Positions 20,614 through 31,941 are shown, counted from the stretch's first letter. The stretch is 64,000 nucleotides of DNA from Adiantum capillus-veneris (GCA_014529385.2 CM043960.1:76903910-76967909); one strand, 5' to 3'. Notes: generated from the sequence alone by a model not told the origin. Numbers and translations are program-made.

Positions 20614-21651
20614 TCACACTTGCAAATAAGCTTTTGGAATTATAACGGGTATCCATGGAATGCAGGAATTGGCATTGATGAGCTTACCAATGACTCCGAT
20701 GTGATACTTCTTGTCGAAACATGGGAGCATGATGCGCAATGAATTCTTGGATTTGACAAATACGATGTGCATTCTTTGATGTGGGCCAAAAATGCAAAGC
20801 AACGAAGAGGCCAAGGAGGCGTAGCATGTATGACCAAAAAGTGTTTGAAAGATGTTTCCATTGTCAAAGAAGATAAGTATAAATGCTACTTATGGCTGAA
20901 AATCAGCCCACCAAATGGTCAAGTCATGTTTGTGGCTGGTTGCTACATTCCTCACTATGACTCCAACTTTTATGCTCTCTTGGATATGGATAGAGATCAA
21001 CCCTTTGTTGAACTAGAGGAAGACATTGCTCATTACAAGAATCAAGGTGAAGTCATTGTTTTTGGAGACATGAATGCTCGCACAAATACGTTACAACACG
21101 ACACACAAAAAGTCGACATGCCGCATGTCTCAAGAAGAATGGATGACTCATACATGTATAATTGAAGTTCTAATGATGCAAAAGAACTGGATCACTATGG
21201 AAAGTCACTTCTACATATGTGCAATAGTACCGGAATGCTCATTGCAAATGGTGTATCTCTATGGCAAGGCACCAATCACTTTACATGTAGAAAGCACAAT
21301 GGTGATAGCGTAATTGACTATATGTTGTTCTTGGAAGCCACTCTAGAATGCATAAAAAGCTTTACACTTGGTGAATGGAATCCGGAATCGGATCATAGGA
21401 TGTTATGTATTGACCTCAAGTGTGGTAAATGGCCTGAGAATGTAGCCTCCAATCATGATGTGAATCATTTGTACCTACGTCTAGACTTCAAACAAGCACT
21501 TATATATGCTGATATGGTGGACCAAATGTTAAGTATGATAGAGTATCAAGAGAGCCCAACATTAGAATGCAAGTGGAAAGTTTTCAAAGAAGTAATTTGC
21601 TTGTGCGAAGGAATGCTTTTCGGTGAAACACATGTCTTGCAAAAGGTCTAA
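20614..21651 (+). pseudogene. LINE ORF2, APE-type endonuclease domain
   Basis: The endonuclease nicks target DNA to prime reverse transcription. The conserved steps of the APE family are visible in one frame: I-S-F-W-N-Y-N-G (metal-site Asn), L-V-E-T-W (Glu), V-F-G-D-M-N-A-R, S-V-I-D-Y-M, and S-D-H-R-M-L near the end. Two TGA stops interrupt the same frame, at about 20739 and at 21163, with homology continuing on both sides. The frame closes at 21651 and RT continues in another frame from about 21630. All catalytic residues are kept, so this copy died recently or by few mutations. Confidence 0.85.
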
Positions 21652-23218
21652 GAAGGGTAGCACCAAGAAGAAATGGTTTGACATGGAATGTAGTCAAGCC
21701 CGAAAACACTTTCTAAGATTGGATGCAAGCAAAAACAAGGAAGTTTACTTGGAATGTTCACACACATACAAAGCACTTGTTCAAAAGAAGAGGAGAAGGT
21801 GGGAAGTCAAAAAACAACTTCTTTTAGCACAAGAAAAAGCACATGCATGTGGAAAGTTTTGGCAAAATCTAAAAGGCAAGCGCGTTGAGAGATTTGGTGA
21901 CTTGAGTCTTTTGGATAGGTATATGCATTGCAAGAACCGCTATGAGCAACCCAATGTTGATAAGATGGAGTGTTGTAGCTTCCTTCCATTTATGTATCCC
22001 TTATTTACCATTGAAGATATATGCCGCGCGCTTGAGAAACTTGCTACTCGCAAGGCAGGGGACCTTCAAGGTATCAACACTGAAATGATTAAATGGACAA
22101 GCAAGAAAACATGTTATTGGATATGTGATATGTTTAGCCTTGCACTTCAGCATGGCATGCCTCATGATTGGAGTGTAAATTGGATCAAACCTTTGCACAA
22201 AGGAGGAGATGTAAACAATGTGAACAACTATCGCACTATAATGGTTGGTTCTTTGATGGCAAAGTTATTTGGATGTATCATGGAGATGAAAATAAGTGAA
22301 TGGGCTGAAAAGAATGGAAAATGTGCACTTGGCCAAGTAGGTTTTCGAAAGCATCATAGCACTATTGATCACCTTGTCACTCTTCGAGTTCTTATGGAAG
22401 CGTCTCGATTGAAAGAAAAAAATTTGTATTGTTGCTTTGTGGATTTCAAGAAAGATTTTGACATGGTACCACGAGGAAATCTTTGGAGGCGTATGCAAAG
22501 CCTTCAAGTGCGGAGAGAATTTATGCATGCAGTCTTTTGCATCTACCAAAAAGTGATATGTCGATTACGTATGGGAGATGGAATCTCAGAATTTTTTGCA
22601 ATCACCATTGGTGTCAAACAAGGATGCCTACTTTCCCCAACCCTCTTTGGGCTGCTCATTGATGAATTGGAATGCATGGTTCTTGATTTTATGCAGCAAG
22701 AAGGCATAGAAGAGGTTAAGATCGGAAATGCGGTGATCATGCTTTTGCTTTATGTCGATGATGTAATGCTCTTAGCACATACCTTAGAATATGCACAAAA
22801 GCTTATGAGTGTCTTGGAATGCTTTTGCCTACATAGCGGGATGATCGTGAATGGATCCAAAACCAAGGTTATGCTTGTAAAGACCCTCAATGACAAAAAT
22901 CCATGCACTGTATACAACAATGAGCAACTTGAAGTGGTAGATCACTTCAAGTACCTTGGCCTTGAGGTTCCATCCAATCATAAATGGAAGGATTGTGCAA
23001 TGCGTCGCTTGGAAGCCGCAAAGAGGGCTTATTTTGCATTTGAGAACATGTGCAATGCTGGAGAGATCAAGTGTTGGGATCTCAAAAAGTACCTTTTTGA
23101 CACATTGGTGACACCGGTGCTTCTTTATGGAGTGGAGGTGTGGGGTGGAAGCATAGGGAAGTCTAGTTGGAAAGAGTTTGATAATGTCCAAAAGCGTTTT
23201 CTCACCAACTTTCTCTAA
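21623..23218 (+). pseudogene. LINE ORF2, reverse transcriptase domain
   Basis: This open frame of 531 codons carries the RT. The landmarks in order are W-I-K-P-L-H-K-G-G-D, N-N-Y-R-T-I (motif 1), G-Q-V-G-F-R-K-H-H-S-T-I-D, C-F-V-D-F-K-K-D-F-D (motif A), G-V-K-Q-G-C-L-L-S-P-T-L-F (motif B), and L-L-L-Y-V-D-D-V-M-L-L (motif C with the Y-V-D-D active site). The thumb follows (F-K-Y-L-G-L-E-V). The frame is complete across all RT motifs. The stop at 23218 separates it from the C-terminal region. Confidence 0.9.
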
Positions 23219-23900
23219 GTCAAGACACAAACACCCTACATGCTCTTACTTCTTGAGTCCTGATCGCTTCCCATTGAGGTCTTGGGCATGCAAAGGGTTG
23301 TGGAGTACATACTTAAGACACAACGTAGCCCTTTGCATCGACTTCCTAGAATCGCATATGAAGCAAGTCAAAAGTCCAAAAGACATGCAAGAGCAAAATA
23401 CTAAGTTTGGGGTGGATGCTTGACATCAAGAAATGGTTTGGAAGATAGGCTGCATGTCACTTGGTCAAGGATACATCGATCGACTCCCAAGTTAATTAGG
23501 CCTTCTTACATCGCCAATGTATCACGGCTTGGGAGAAATCCGGAGGTTCTCGCTTCAGCCATTACACCACACACGTTGCCCCAAACTATAAATCTCTCTT
23601 CTTCTTCAAACGAGGTAACCGATTTAATCCCTACATCCTTGAGCCCATCCCGTTGAGTGTGATCTGCACCATTGCCTCCATTTGTCTTAGCTTCCATTGT
23701 CTACACTGCGAGACAGGACATTGGGGCACTGGGGAGGAGTCTCATCGACTTTGCACCTTATGCCCTCATCAAGTGCGAGAGAGTGAGTACGACACACTAC
23801 TTGAGTGCTCAGATTTTGACCACATTAGGTCCTCTTTTCCCCATATATTCATACATGAGCTCTCCCTACATACCTTCCTCTCCCAACCATGATGTGGACT
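23219..23900 (+). pseudogene. LINE ORF2 C-terminal region with zinc-binding end
   Basis: After 23218 the protein sense continues in shifting frames: L-P-I-E-V-L-G-M-Q-R-V-V-E-Y-I-L-K and H-R-L-P-R-I-A-Y-E-A, then T-S-R-N-G-L-E-D-R-L. A final block reads H-R-L-C-T-L-C-P-H-Q-V-R-E-S-E-Y-D-T-L-L-E-C, with C-x2-C ... C spacing and the usual E-S-x(3)-L-L-x-C pattern of LINE tails. About four frame changes are needed, so this part decayed more than RT. Confidence 0.65.
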
Positions 23901-24037
23901 CTCTATTGCGACACTCATTTCAGCCATTTTTGAGCATCAAGAGTCACTTATGACCTCCACTCACACCACGTGACATGTTCATTGGGTCCCATAGGTCATA
24001 TTTGACCTCCGAGGATGATAATAGAACTGTCTATCTA

Positions 24038-24041
<4 letters not shown>

Positions 24042-24102
<61 letters not shown>
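24042..24102. repeat. (CT)n microsatellite at the LINE 3' side
   Basis: 61 bp of CT repeat directly after the LINE tail (CTATCTATCTA then CTCTCT). It has the same strand and motif as the array on the LINE 5' side. Confidence 0.98.
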
Positions 24103-24105
<3 letters not shown>

Positions 24106-24802
24106 CAATGCTAGATGGCCAAATTCTATCACCAAGCTATAAGAAAGGGGTAGTGCTACCAATTTTGCACACTCTGCACAGTTTCCACGCACAATGCAGA
24201 CCTTCTCTCTCATCTCTCAGTTCAGCCCACTTTCTTCCTCCTCAATAATTTCCTATTTTGGTGTCTGTGAAGGGTGCATAGAGGCCACGAAGCGCACAAT
24301 GAAGCTATAGGACAGCCCATAGAGCTTGTGTACGTCCCTGCTATGAATAAATGCACTTAGACAAGCACGGTTTTGTCTTCCCAAACAGATTTTAGAACTC
24401 TGACATAGTGTAGAAGTAGTTTTTAACCAATAAGTGCTCGTGTGGGCAACCCCTACATGAAAAAATAATAGTAGAAGCTTCTCCCACATAAGAAGTTCTC
24501 AAATGAAGCAAGCATAACCATTCTTGGCTATAGGTACGATGAATTTCAGCCAATAGATTTTATGAATCCATTCATTTACATGCATTAGAAAAGTGTTTGG
24601 GACATGAACAATGAATACTATTTCGGGTTCTTGTGCTTGTAACAATTCAAAAAGTGATATACATCTCCTTTAGGGGGGTGGGGACTAGCCCATCTTCCCT
24701 ATTGTTGTGTCGTTTTTTTGCCTTGTTTTCTCAAATTTTTGTCGTGCAAAATTCTATGTGAAGATAGTAGATTTAACTTTAAAGTGCTAAGAGCACTCTT
24801 CC

Positions 24803-24805
<3 letters not shown>
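24103..24805. other. no gene seen; probably LTR sequence on the right
   Basis: No protein similarity is visible. The right part (from about 24500) leads to a primer-binding site at 24943 and so may be part of a 5' LTR, but I cannot mark its left end because no partner LTR is in the window. Confidence 0.35.

Positions 24806-24878
<73 letters not shown>
24806..24878. repeat. (TC)n microsatellite, likely inside a 5' LTR
   Basis: 73 bp of TC repeat, 65 bp upstream of a primer-binding-site-like sequence. The putative LTR before 36854 also contains such an array. Confidence 0.98.
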
Positions 24879-24879
<1 letters not shown>

Positions 24880-24942
24880 ATTGTAGATTTTGTTTGTGTT
24901 TTGCTATTGCATTCTCACTTGAAGTGTCCAACCCTACAACAA

Positions 24943-24954
24943 TGGTATGAGAGC
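24943..24954 (+). promoter_or_regulatory. primer-binding site, one mismatch to initiator Met-tRNA site
   Basis: TGGTATGAGAGC differs at one base from TGGTATCAGAGC, the standard plant element site complementary to initiator Met-tRNA. It is preceded by CTACAACA, a plausible LTR end, with a one-base gap. This marks the 5' end of the internal region of a plus-strand LTR element. Confidence 0.6.
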
Positions 24955-25976
24955 TCATACAATTCTTCTTCTATAGAGGATCCGATCCTTTCTACATCAT
25001 ACACATTGGGTTCTCGTGGATATTACAATACAGACGGTACGTCTCTGACATTTTGTCTGTAGAGTGATGAAGAAAAGTAGAATCCCAACATGGGAACATA
25101 AGAAACCAACGAAGGTCTGGTAAAAAATTTTGAGTAACTGGGAGATTTTGGCAGATTTCTAGCAGGGAATCTTGAAAGAGTAGAGTAAAAACCATCAACT
25201 ACAGATTGACATGTGCATGGAAAGAGACATCAAGAACTCCAAGTACCCCAAAGATGTGAATCATTTGAAGAATTACCCGCATGATGAGATTCTCTCTAGA
25301 TGCCATGAGTCTGGCAATTCTCCTCTCAAGTGAGTAATGAAAAAGAAAGCAAAGCCAAGTGCCTAAAAGCAGAAGCTATACTCACAAAAATAATTTAACA
25401 AAGTTCTTGAAAATAAGACAAACCAGTTGATGAAAATCTTAAAGCACTCTTGAAAGAAGAGGAAATCAATTGATTTCCTTGATTATATGGGTCAATAATC
25501 GACTTTCAAGGTGGTAAACAGACCAAGAAACGTGTTCATTTCAAAGATGATCCATATTTTTCTCTGTCTTTAGAGAGGCCAATCAGTTCGTCTTCTTCTC
25601 GTTCCAAAAGAGGATGAGAAAAGACAAAAGAGCACTTGAAAGGAAACGCACAAACATGGTGGCCTACTTTATTGTTTCACAAAGAAACGCACAAACATGG
25701 TGGCCTACTTTATTGTTTCACAAAGAAGAACTTAGAAGTATTCAAGAGAGGTTTCACAGCTTGGCATAATGATAAAGGAAGACACTTTGAATGACTATTG
25801 CCAAAGGTTTTGCGATATCTATTTGCTAGTGTCCTTGTTTTGGAGGATCACTTTGAAGGACCAGATTGAACGGTTTTGTTGTCGATTGCCACAAGAGATT
25901 TGATGGTATCGTCTGCAAAAGAAGTTTGACTCCACTCAAAGACTTATGGGGCACGCCAAGGAACATTTTGATATGC
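24955..25976 (+). pseudogene. decayed LTR-element leader and gag remnant
   Basis: Downstream of the primer-binding site there is no long frame. Short stretches look like gag, mainly L-K-G-N-A-Q-T-W-W-P-T-L-L-F near 25640-25690 (the A-x-x-W-W signature of plant gag) and further helical stretches to 25960. An exact 41-bp tandem duplication (25643-25683 and 25684-25724) lies over this signature. The dispersed repeat copy 2 follows at once. The element is too decayed to place in a lineage. Confidence 0.45.
25643..25724. repeat. exact 41-bp tandem duplication
   Basis: The unit starting GAAACGCACAAACATGG occurs twice head to tail with no difference. Its length is not a multiple of three, so it shifts the reading frame of the gag remnant it sits in. 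Confidence 0.95.
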
Positions 25977-27116
25977 ATGCTAGCTCATTGACCTATCCTG
26001 TTGCTGTAGACAAGCCAGGGTCCCACCTCAATGCGGCAAGAGTCTTCCAATGAAGAGAAAGAACCAAGGGAACCAAACGATAGTTCATTGTAGGACTTCA
26101 AAGAAGTAAGGGAATCAATTTATAGTTCATCAGAGAGTTAAAAAGAAGCAAGGGAATCAGATGATGGTTCATCAAATAATTTTGACGATTCAAATTGAGG
26201 TGCCAGTGGAAAGGGGAGGCCAGCAAGGCTACCAACAAGTCACAAGGAACAAGAAAAGAGCAGAAAGGTAAGCTAGGTCCACCAGATAGTTTGGTCAAGG
26301 ACACTTTTTGGTTGTCAATGCAAAGTGGAATGGGGACAAGAACATCGTAAATTCTCTTCAGTTTTAAGATGTACCTTGAAGCTTTTGGATTATTAGTAGT
26401 GTCTATTACTGATGAATCAGCAGGTTGAATCTGGTTGCAATGTGGACTACACAAGAGGAGAAGCACTCCACTCCTTTGTCACAAATTTCCTAGATTAAAT
26501 AAACACTTAATTCTTGAGATTTCAGATACACTAACATGATGACATTATTTTGCCGAATGACTTCATGAACATATGTACATTGAATTCAAAATTTCCTAGA
26601 TTGAACATGCTCTTTCTTTTGTGGATCCTTAAGAGAATGTGATGAAAAGATGAAATGTGTACACCATTTTGTCTGAGGAATGAATTGAACTTAGTGCATC
26701 TTGACATCTGTTAGAGATAACGAGGTATGGATGTGATGGCTAAGTGAATGAGAACTGAATGGGATTCTAGTGCATTAAGATTTCTATCTTAATAAGATTA
26801 GATACTATTGTGAGGGAAACAAGAGTTCCAAAATAATGAGATGGGCTAGATTGAAAGATTGAAACAAAGACTTGTTTAGTGTGAACTAAGTGTGTAATTT
26901 TTTGAAGTGCATGCTCTATGAATGTATTGTCTTTTTGCAAGGATGGTCATGGATATGGTTTGCTTGAAATGTGACCAAAACAAGATATGAATATGATAGT
27001 AAGAAGATTCATTTGATCAAGGCATCTATGAAAAGTTCAGTGCAATCCCAATGTGATTGCTAAATAGGTTACAATGATCATGATTTGCATCTAAGATCCT
27101 TGATAGAAATGTGATT
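25977..27116. repeat. dispersed repeat, copy 2
   Basis: This is the partner of 12329-13402, with the same order of blocks and about 90 extra bases near 26510-26590. Similarity to copy 1 stops at about 27116, where the sequence changes to the start of the 27.1-33.9 kb unit. Copy 1 continues differently after 13402, so one of the two was cut there. Confidence 0.85.
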
Positions 27117-27290
27117 TACCTAGAAAGCACAAGATATATGCTAACTAACACTCTTTATGCTAGTTAACATATGTTGTTGCATGCACATTAGGATGTTGAT
27201 TGTGCTATTTAACACTATGGTTTGTTTTCATGAAAATGCTCGATGTCCTAGTTAGCAATCTGAATATTGATCATCATTTGGATGTTGCAG

Positions 27291-28369
27291 GTCAAGTTCT
27301 TTTGTAGATCCAAGGAAAAACATCTAGATTGCAATATTGGCATGATAATGTTTGAGATTTTGAAGCCATTCTTTTGTAGGTGGCTGAAGGATAGATACAC
27401 ATGCTGTTGCGATTACCATGTGAAAATGTCCTTTTTGAAGGACACACTGAACCACATGCGCTCTCATGCTTTTGGGTTGCATAGAGGAGGTTGTGACTAT
27501 ATATGTAGTATCTGTGCCCCAGTTGAGAACATTAGCAAGGGTTTCTTGGCTTCACATCACACGTTCAAAGGTGTCATACATATGTGGGAGTCTGTTCTCT
27601 GTCCAAAGCCCACATATGCAGTTTTCCATAGAAGGAATGCCTGATGGGAGAGTGTTTGACATGTGGATTGAATAGGTTGGAATTATGTTGCTTGGAGATA
27701 GGAAAGCCATGTAATAGTATTAATGTGAAAGTATTTGCATATGTACAAGCTCAAGACAAGAAGGGGAATAGTAAGAAAAGAAAAGATCTTTTGCACAAAG
27801 AAATGCAGTGGTGGGAGTTTCTTCAACTCTTAAAGACCAAGTTGGAGCTCTTTATCATACATAACTATATGGCTCGATGGCAAGGACAACAATTCAAGGA
27901 TTGCCTTCTTTGGTTTCCGGACAATGTCGTTGTGTCAGTTGTTGATTTTGTAGAGAATTATGCCTTCAAGGAACAAAATGAGATTCAGTCAATGCATTGG
28001 CACTCTAGTCAAGTAACCATTTTTGTACACATAATGTACTACCGCAGGGCAGGGGAGGTAGTCAAAACCATCCACTTCTTCATATCAGATGACAAGGTGC
28101 ATGACACACTGTTCATGCAACACTACTTCATGCTACACCATGACTGGTTACAACAAGAGGGTGTCACTCCTAAGCAACATTGGGTGTGGTCTGATGGTGC
28201 GGCCCCACAACTCAAGGGAGTCAGGCCTTTTTACTTCATTGCAAGATATGGTGGACCCATAGAGATGGGGATGAGCTGGTTCTTCTTTGGATCAAGGCAC
28301 AACAAGGGAGAGCATGATGGTGCAGGAGACAAAGAAGGCCAGTGGCTTGCACAGTATGATAATAAGAAG
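27291..28369 (+). pseudogene. transposase-like exon (DDE-type suspected), one frameshift
   Basis: An internal exon is suggested by TTGCAG before 27291 and AAG|GTATGC at 28369/28370, both in phase 0. The first frame (to 27644) has L-K-P-F-F-C-R-W-L-K, T-C-C-C-D-Y-H and a C/H-rich stretch. After a one-base shift near 27640 the second frame has C-L-T-C-G-L, then V-V-D-F-V-E-N-Y, N-E-I-Q-S-M-H-W-H-S-S-Q-V-T-I, F-I-S-D-D-K-V-H-D, W-V-W-S-D-G-A-A-P-Q-L-K, and F-F-G-S-R-H-N-K-G-E-H-D-G-A-G. I recall this D-x-x-E-N-Y ... S-D-G-x-x-x-Q ... G-S-x-H-x-K-G pattern from uncharacterised proteins of mosses, ferns and animals that look transposon-derived. Asp in D-F-V-E-N-Y and S-D-G are candidate catalytic residues. 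The family name is uncertain. Confidence 0.55.
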
Positions 28370-29870
28370 GTATGCTAATTGTGTTTTGTGGGTATGCTAG
28401 TTAGCATAAATGGTATGCTAATTACCATACAATTTATGCTAGCTAGCATAAACAATGTTCTAATTAGCATACCTTTTGCTGGTTTTCAAGGAGAAGAGAT
28501 GGCAACTTCCTGTATATTGTGTATGCTAATGCTAATTAGCATACTGTTTATGCTGATTAGCATGAATTTATATATGCTAGTTAGCATAAACAATATGCTA
28601 ATTAGCATAACTTTGCTGGTTTTCAAGGAGAAGAGAAGGTAGCTTTCTGTATACTGTGCATGCTTATTAGTATGCTATGCTATGAGTAGAATGATAATTA
28701 GCATATTGTTTATGCCAATTGGCATAAACAACATGCTAATTAGCTTACCCTTACTGGTTTAGGGGAGAAGAGATGGAAGCTTTTAGTTCACTGTGTGTTC
28801 TAATTAGCATATTGTTTATGCTAGTTGGCATAAACAATATACTAATTATCATACCTTTGCTGGTTTTAAGGAGAAGAGATGACAAATTTCTGTATATTGT
28901 GTGTTCTAATTAGCATACTATGCTGTGAGTGAAAGTTAGCACAAAAAAAAATGCACAGTATGCTCATTCAAGGTTTGCTAATTAGCATACTATGTATGCT
29001 AATAAGCATACTGTTTCTGCCAGTTGGCATAAGCATACCTTTGCTGGTTTCAAGGAGCAGAGATGACAGGTCTCTGCATCCTGTGTATTCTAATTAACAT
29101 ACTGTTTATGCCAGTTGGCATTCTGTGGGTATGCTAATTAGCATAGTTAACTGGCATAAACAATATGCTAATTAGCATAGTTTCGCTGGTTTCAAGGAGA
29201 AAGGATGGCAGCTTTCTGTATATTGTGTATGCTAATTAGCATACTATACTGAGTGGAAGTTAGCACAAACAAAAATGTACAGTATGCCAATTGAAGGTAT
29301 GCTAATTAGCATACTGTCTATGCCAGTAGGCATAGACAGTATGCTAATTAGCATGCCTTTGCTGGTTTTAAGGAGAAGAGATAACAGCTCTCTGTATACT
29401 GTGTATGCTAATAAGCATATCATGTATGCTAATTAGCATACTGTATGCTAGTTTCAAGAAGGGATGTCAGCTTTCTATATACTGTGTATGCTAATTAGCT
29501 TACTATGCTATGAGTGCAGTTAGCAAAAACAAAAATCCACAATATGCTAATTGAAGGAATGCTAATTAGCATACCATGTATGCAAATTAGCATACTGTTT
29601 ATGCTAGTTGGCATAGATAGTATGCTGATTAGCATACCATTACTGGTTTCAAGGAGAAAACATGACAGTTTCCTGTATATTGTATATGCTAATTAGCATA
29701 CTATGGTATGTTGTGAGTGGAAGTTAGCACAAAAAATAAGTGAAGTATGCTAATTAGAATGTATTCTAATTAGCTACTATGGGTATGCTAATTAGCATAC
29801 GATTTTGGCCAGTTAGCATAAACAGTCTGCTAACTACCATAAAAATTATGCTATTTAGCATACCTTTACT
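28370..29870. repeat. array of palindromic TATGCTAATTAGCATA motifs, left
   Basis: About ten irregular units of 90-200 bp each carry a block like CTGGTTTCAAGGAGAAGAGA ... CTGTATATTGTG, followed by one to four copies of the palindrome TATGCTAATTAGCATA or near variants (TGCTAGTTAGCATA, TGCCAGTTGGCATA). I count about twelve exact GCTAATTAGCA cores. The variants often keep their own dyad symmetry, as if changed on both arms. The array starts at the GT donor of the transposase-like exon. No protein sense beyond repeated M-L-I-S-I-type translations. Confidence 0.9.
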
Positions 29871-30048
29871 GATTTCCAACGAGAATGTATACAAATTCAA
29901 TGTTTACAAGACAAAAAAGAATGCCAACAGTACACATAGTATTGTCTTCAAAGAAAGAATAGTACAGGATATGATCATTACTATCTCAAGTGAATGTCGG
30001 AATAGTTACAAACATTGGAAAGGCAATTTACAAATTTCCCTCATAATG
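29871..30048. other. short spacer between the left array and the minus-strand gene
   Basis: Non-repeated sequence. A plus-strand frame continuing to 30096 reads V-Y-K-F-N-V-Y-K-T-K-K and ends at 30096. It could be a further exon of the plus-strand gene, but I recognise nothing in it. Confidence 0.3.
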
Positions 30049-31203
30049 TTACAAAATTGCAGAGAGCCTCCTAATTTGGATAAGATAGTGGTTTAGTGCG
30101 CTTGTACACTCGCTTTCACCCACTGTTCGTTTTCTTCTTTGTTTACTGAGCTTTTGGGTCTTGCTCTCTTTCTTCTTCTTACTGAGCTTTTGGTTCTTGC
30201 TACTCTCTTTCTTCTTCTTCTTGCTGCTGCTTCTATAATTTTTCCTCTGTAGCCTCTCTCTCTTATGTCTTTCAGCTTCTTCATCAGCCTCTCTTTGTCT
30301 CCTACGCAAGACTTCATTACGCTGGGCCTCATTGCATCGATGAATTTTTTATTCTAGCTTCCTAATCACTTGTTGTGAAAATAAATATGGGGCAATATCA
30401 AATCCATTTTCAGCTGTATACGCTGCACAATCCTTTGATTGCAGCAATAGGAACAACCAGTTGCTCGAAGTATCTATTAGGAAGTTTTACCGCTGTTCTT
30501 TTGTCTGGTCCTCTATCTTAGGAGTAACAAGCAAACTTCTTTCAGGGTTCTGGCACACTTTGTACATACTATCGTCAATAATTAGACTGTTTTGGGGCCC
30601 AAAGTTGTAGTGCTCCCAAAACAATCTCAAATCCTTCAAGAATACATGCTTATTCTATATCTGCCAAGGCTGGCCACTACAATGATTCTGTGAAAAAACA
30701 CCTCTCAACTTAGCTTGTTGCTCTTTGAATACTGTTTCTAATATTGCATTCACTTTAGGTGCCATGCTGGTGCTCCATATATACACATGGAAAAATTGAA
30801 GGCACCAATCCAAAAATTTGTGGCTGTCTCTGCGACAAAATACATACCTCCTATCTTGCACATTGTAATTTATCATTTCCCCTGCATGTTTAGGGGGAAT
30901 GTCACCGTGCATTGACTCTACAACTTGAACAAGCAAGCCATTTTAATCAAGAACCAAAGCATGACTCTCATCTGGCAACGGCTTTGGCACGCATATTGGG
31001 TCTGGCAGTGCATACCACTCAGCAAAAATAACTTCCCCCGAGGGATGAACATAACTGAAGAACTCATTAATTTTTGTTAAGCATTTAAGATATCTAGCCA
31101 GGTGCTTCTCAATCTCGTCTTTTTCATTTTGTAGATATCTAGCCTTGGCAATACGCCGCTTTCGTATGGTTTTGCATGCAATGGCATAATTGAAATCATG
31201 CAA
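30049..31203 (-). pseudogene. NIF/HAD phosphatase-like gene remnant with basic tail
   Basis: One minus-strand frame runs from 31203 to 30049 with four in-frame stops (30943, about 30655, about 30490, about 30350). It reads H-A-L-V-L-D-(stop)-N-G-L-L-V (HAD motif I), R-R-D-S-H-K-F-L-D-W, F-F-H-V-Y-I-W-S-T-S-M (motif II), N-H-C-S-G, K-D-L-R-L-F-W and N-S-L-I-I-D-D-S (motif IV). This is the NIF (FCP1/SCP-type) domain. The second motif I Asp is Asn; plant HAD proteins with D-L-N-G-L-L are common, so that is probably ancestral. Y-L-F-S-Q-Q-V follows, then a K/R/S-rich tail (Q-R-E-A-D-E-E-A-E-R-H). The remnant sits between two palindrome arrays and is probably a captured gene. Confidence 0.7.
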
Positions 31204-31599
31204 GGCAACTAATTGCAGTTTCTCTTGCCCTACGACACAGAAATGGTATCGAATAAATACATCATAAAGAACAAACAGAAACTAATGAACTATTGCACAG
31301 TAAAATAATATTGAAAAGAGTTTCTCCATTATAAATATCTAGAGAGATATATGCCACAGGGTGTGGAGCTTGCTAACACTACATAACTTGGACACAACAG
31401 GGAACAGATTCAACATAATTTCTTGCAAGCACATGAGAAAATGGCTTTCTTTTCACCTCTGCTGTGTTCATTTATGTCATCCAGGGTGCTCGGAGGGGCA
31501 ACACATTTCTCGTCCCCAGGTTCTTCCAGAATAATCTATTCTAGGCCACCTTTTCTCTTTAATTTCACTTTTTTTACAAAACCCTGTAGGGGGCTTTTA
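31204..31599. other. probable intron of the minus-strand gene
   Basis: No coding similarity. The sequence lies between the phosphatase-like exon and the acidic exon of the minus strand, contains pyrimidine-rich tracts, and has no palindrome copies. Confidence 0.3.
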
Positions 31600-31941
31600 T
31601 CACCGGCATCTTGCGCAGTCAGTCCTGACACCTTCCTCTTGAGCACTCCTACCTTCCTCTTGCACACTCCTAACTGTTTCCTCTGAGATGCTTGTCTGAT
31701 CATCTATAGGGGGCTTGGGTTTGGGATGAGTAATCATGATAAAATCTTCATCATCATCATCTTTTTCTTTACCATCTGCAGCAGCCTTGTGCACTGTTGC
31801 ATGCTGTGGCATTAAATCTGCCCTTTCATGCTGTCTGTCTAGCTCATCAGATTCATCATTATAGATCTTCTCTTCTTTCCTTTGATTGGCAGGTGTCTTG
31901 TCAGGTTCGCATCCTGCATCATTTATACCTGTGTATTCCAT
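31600..31941 (-). pseudogene. acidic low-complexity exon of the minus-strand gene
   Basis: A minus-strand frame of 113 codons is rich in D, E, K and Q (K-E-K-D-D-D-D-E-D-F, E-E-G-R-S-A-Q-E-E-G). It carries no domain I recognise. It lies upstream, in the sense of transcription, of the phosphatase-like exon and downstream of the right palindrome array. It may be a disordered linker of the same protein. Exon borders are not clear. Confidence 0.35.

Larger units (their letters stand above)
19547..24041 (+). mobile_element. near full-length LINE (non-LTR retrotransposon)
   Basis: This is a two-ORF LINE of about 4.5 kb: ORF1 at 19579-20589, then an ORF2 region (endonuclease 20614-21651, RT 21623-23218, C-terminal region to about 23895). 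The 3' tail GGTCCCATAGGTCATATTTG ... GATGATAAT at 23985-24023 recurs at 42416-42454 in an ORF1-only element. There is no poly-A; the tail runs into (CT)n. Both ends are bounded by (CT)n, so insertion into a TC microsatellite is likely. The stops are few: two TGA codons and about three shifts. Confidence 0.85.

Noticed and set aside
20739-21165. Stop-codon recoding of the two TGA codons in the LINE endonuclease
   Set aside because: The downstream shifts and stops fit ordinary decay; nothing suggests programmed read-through.
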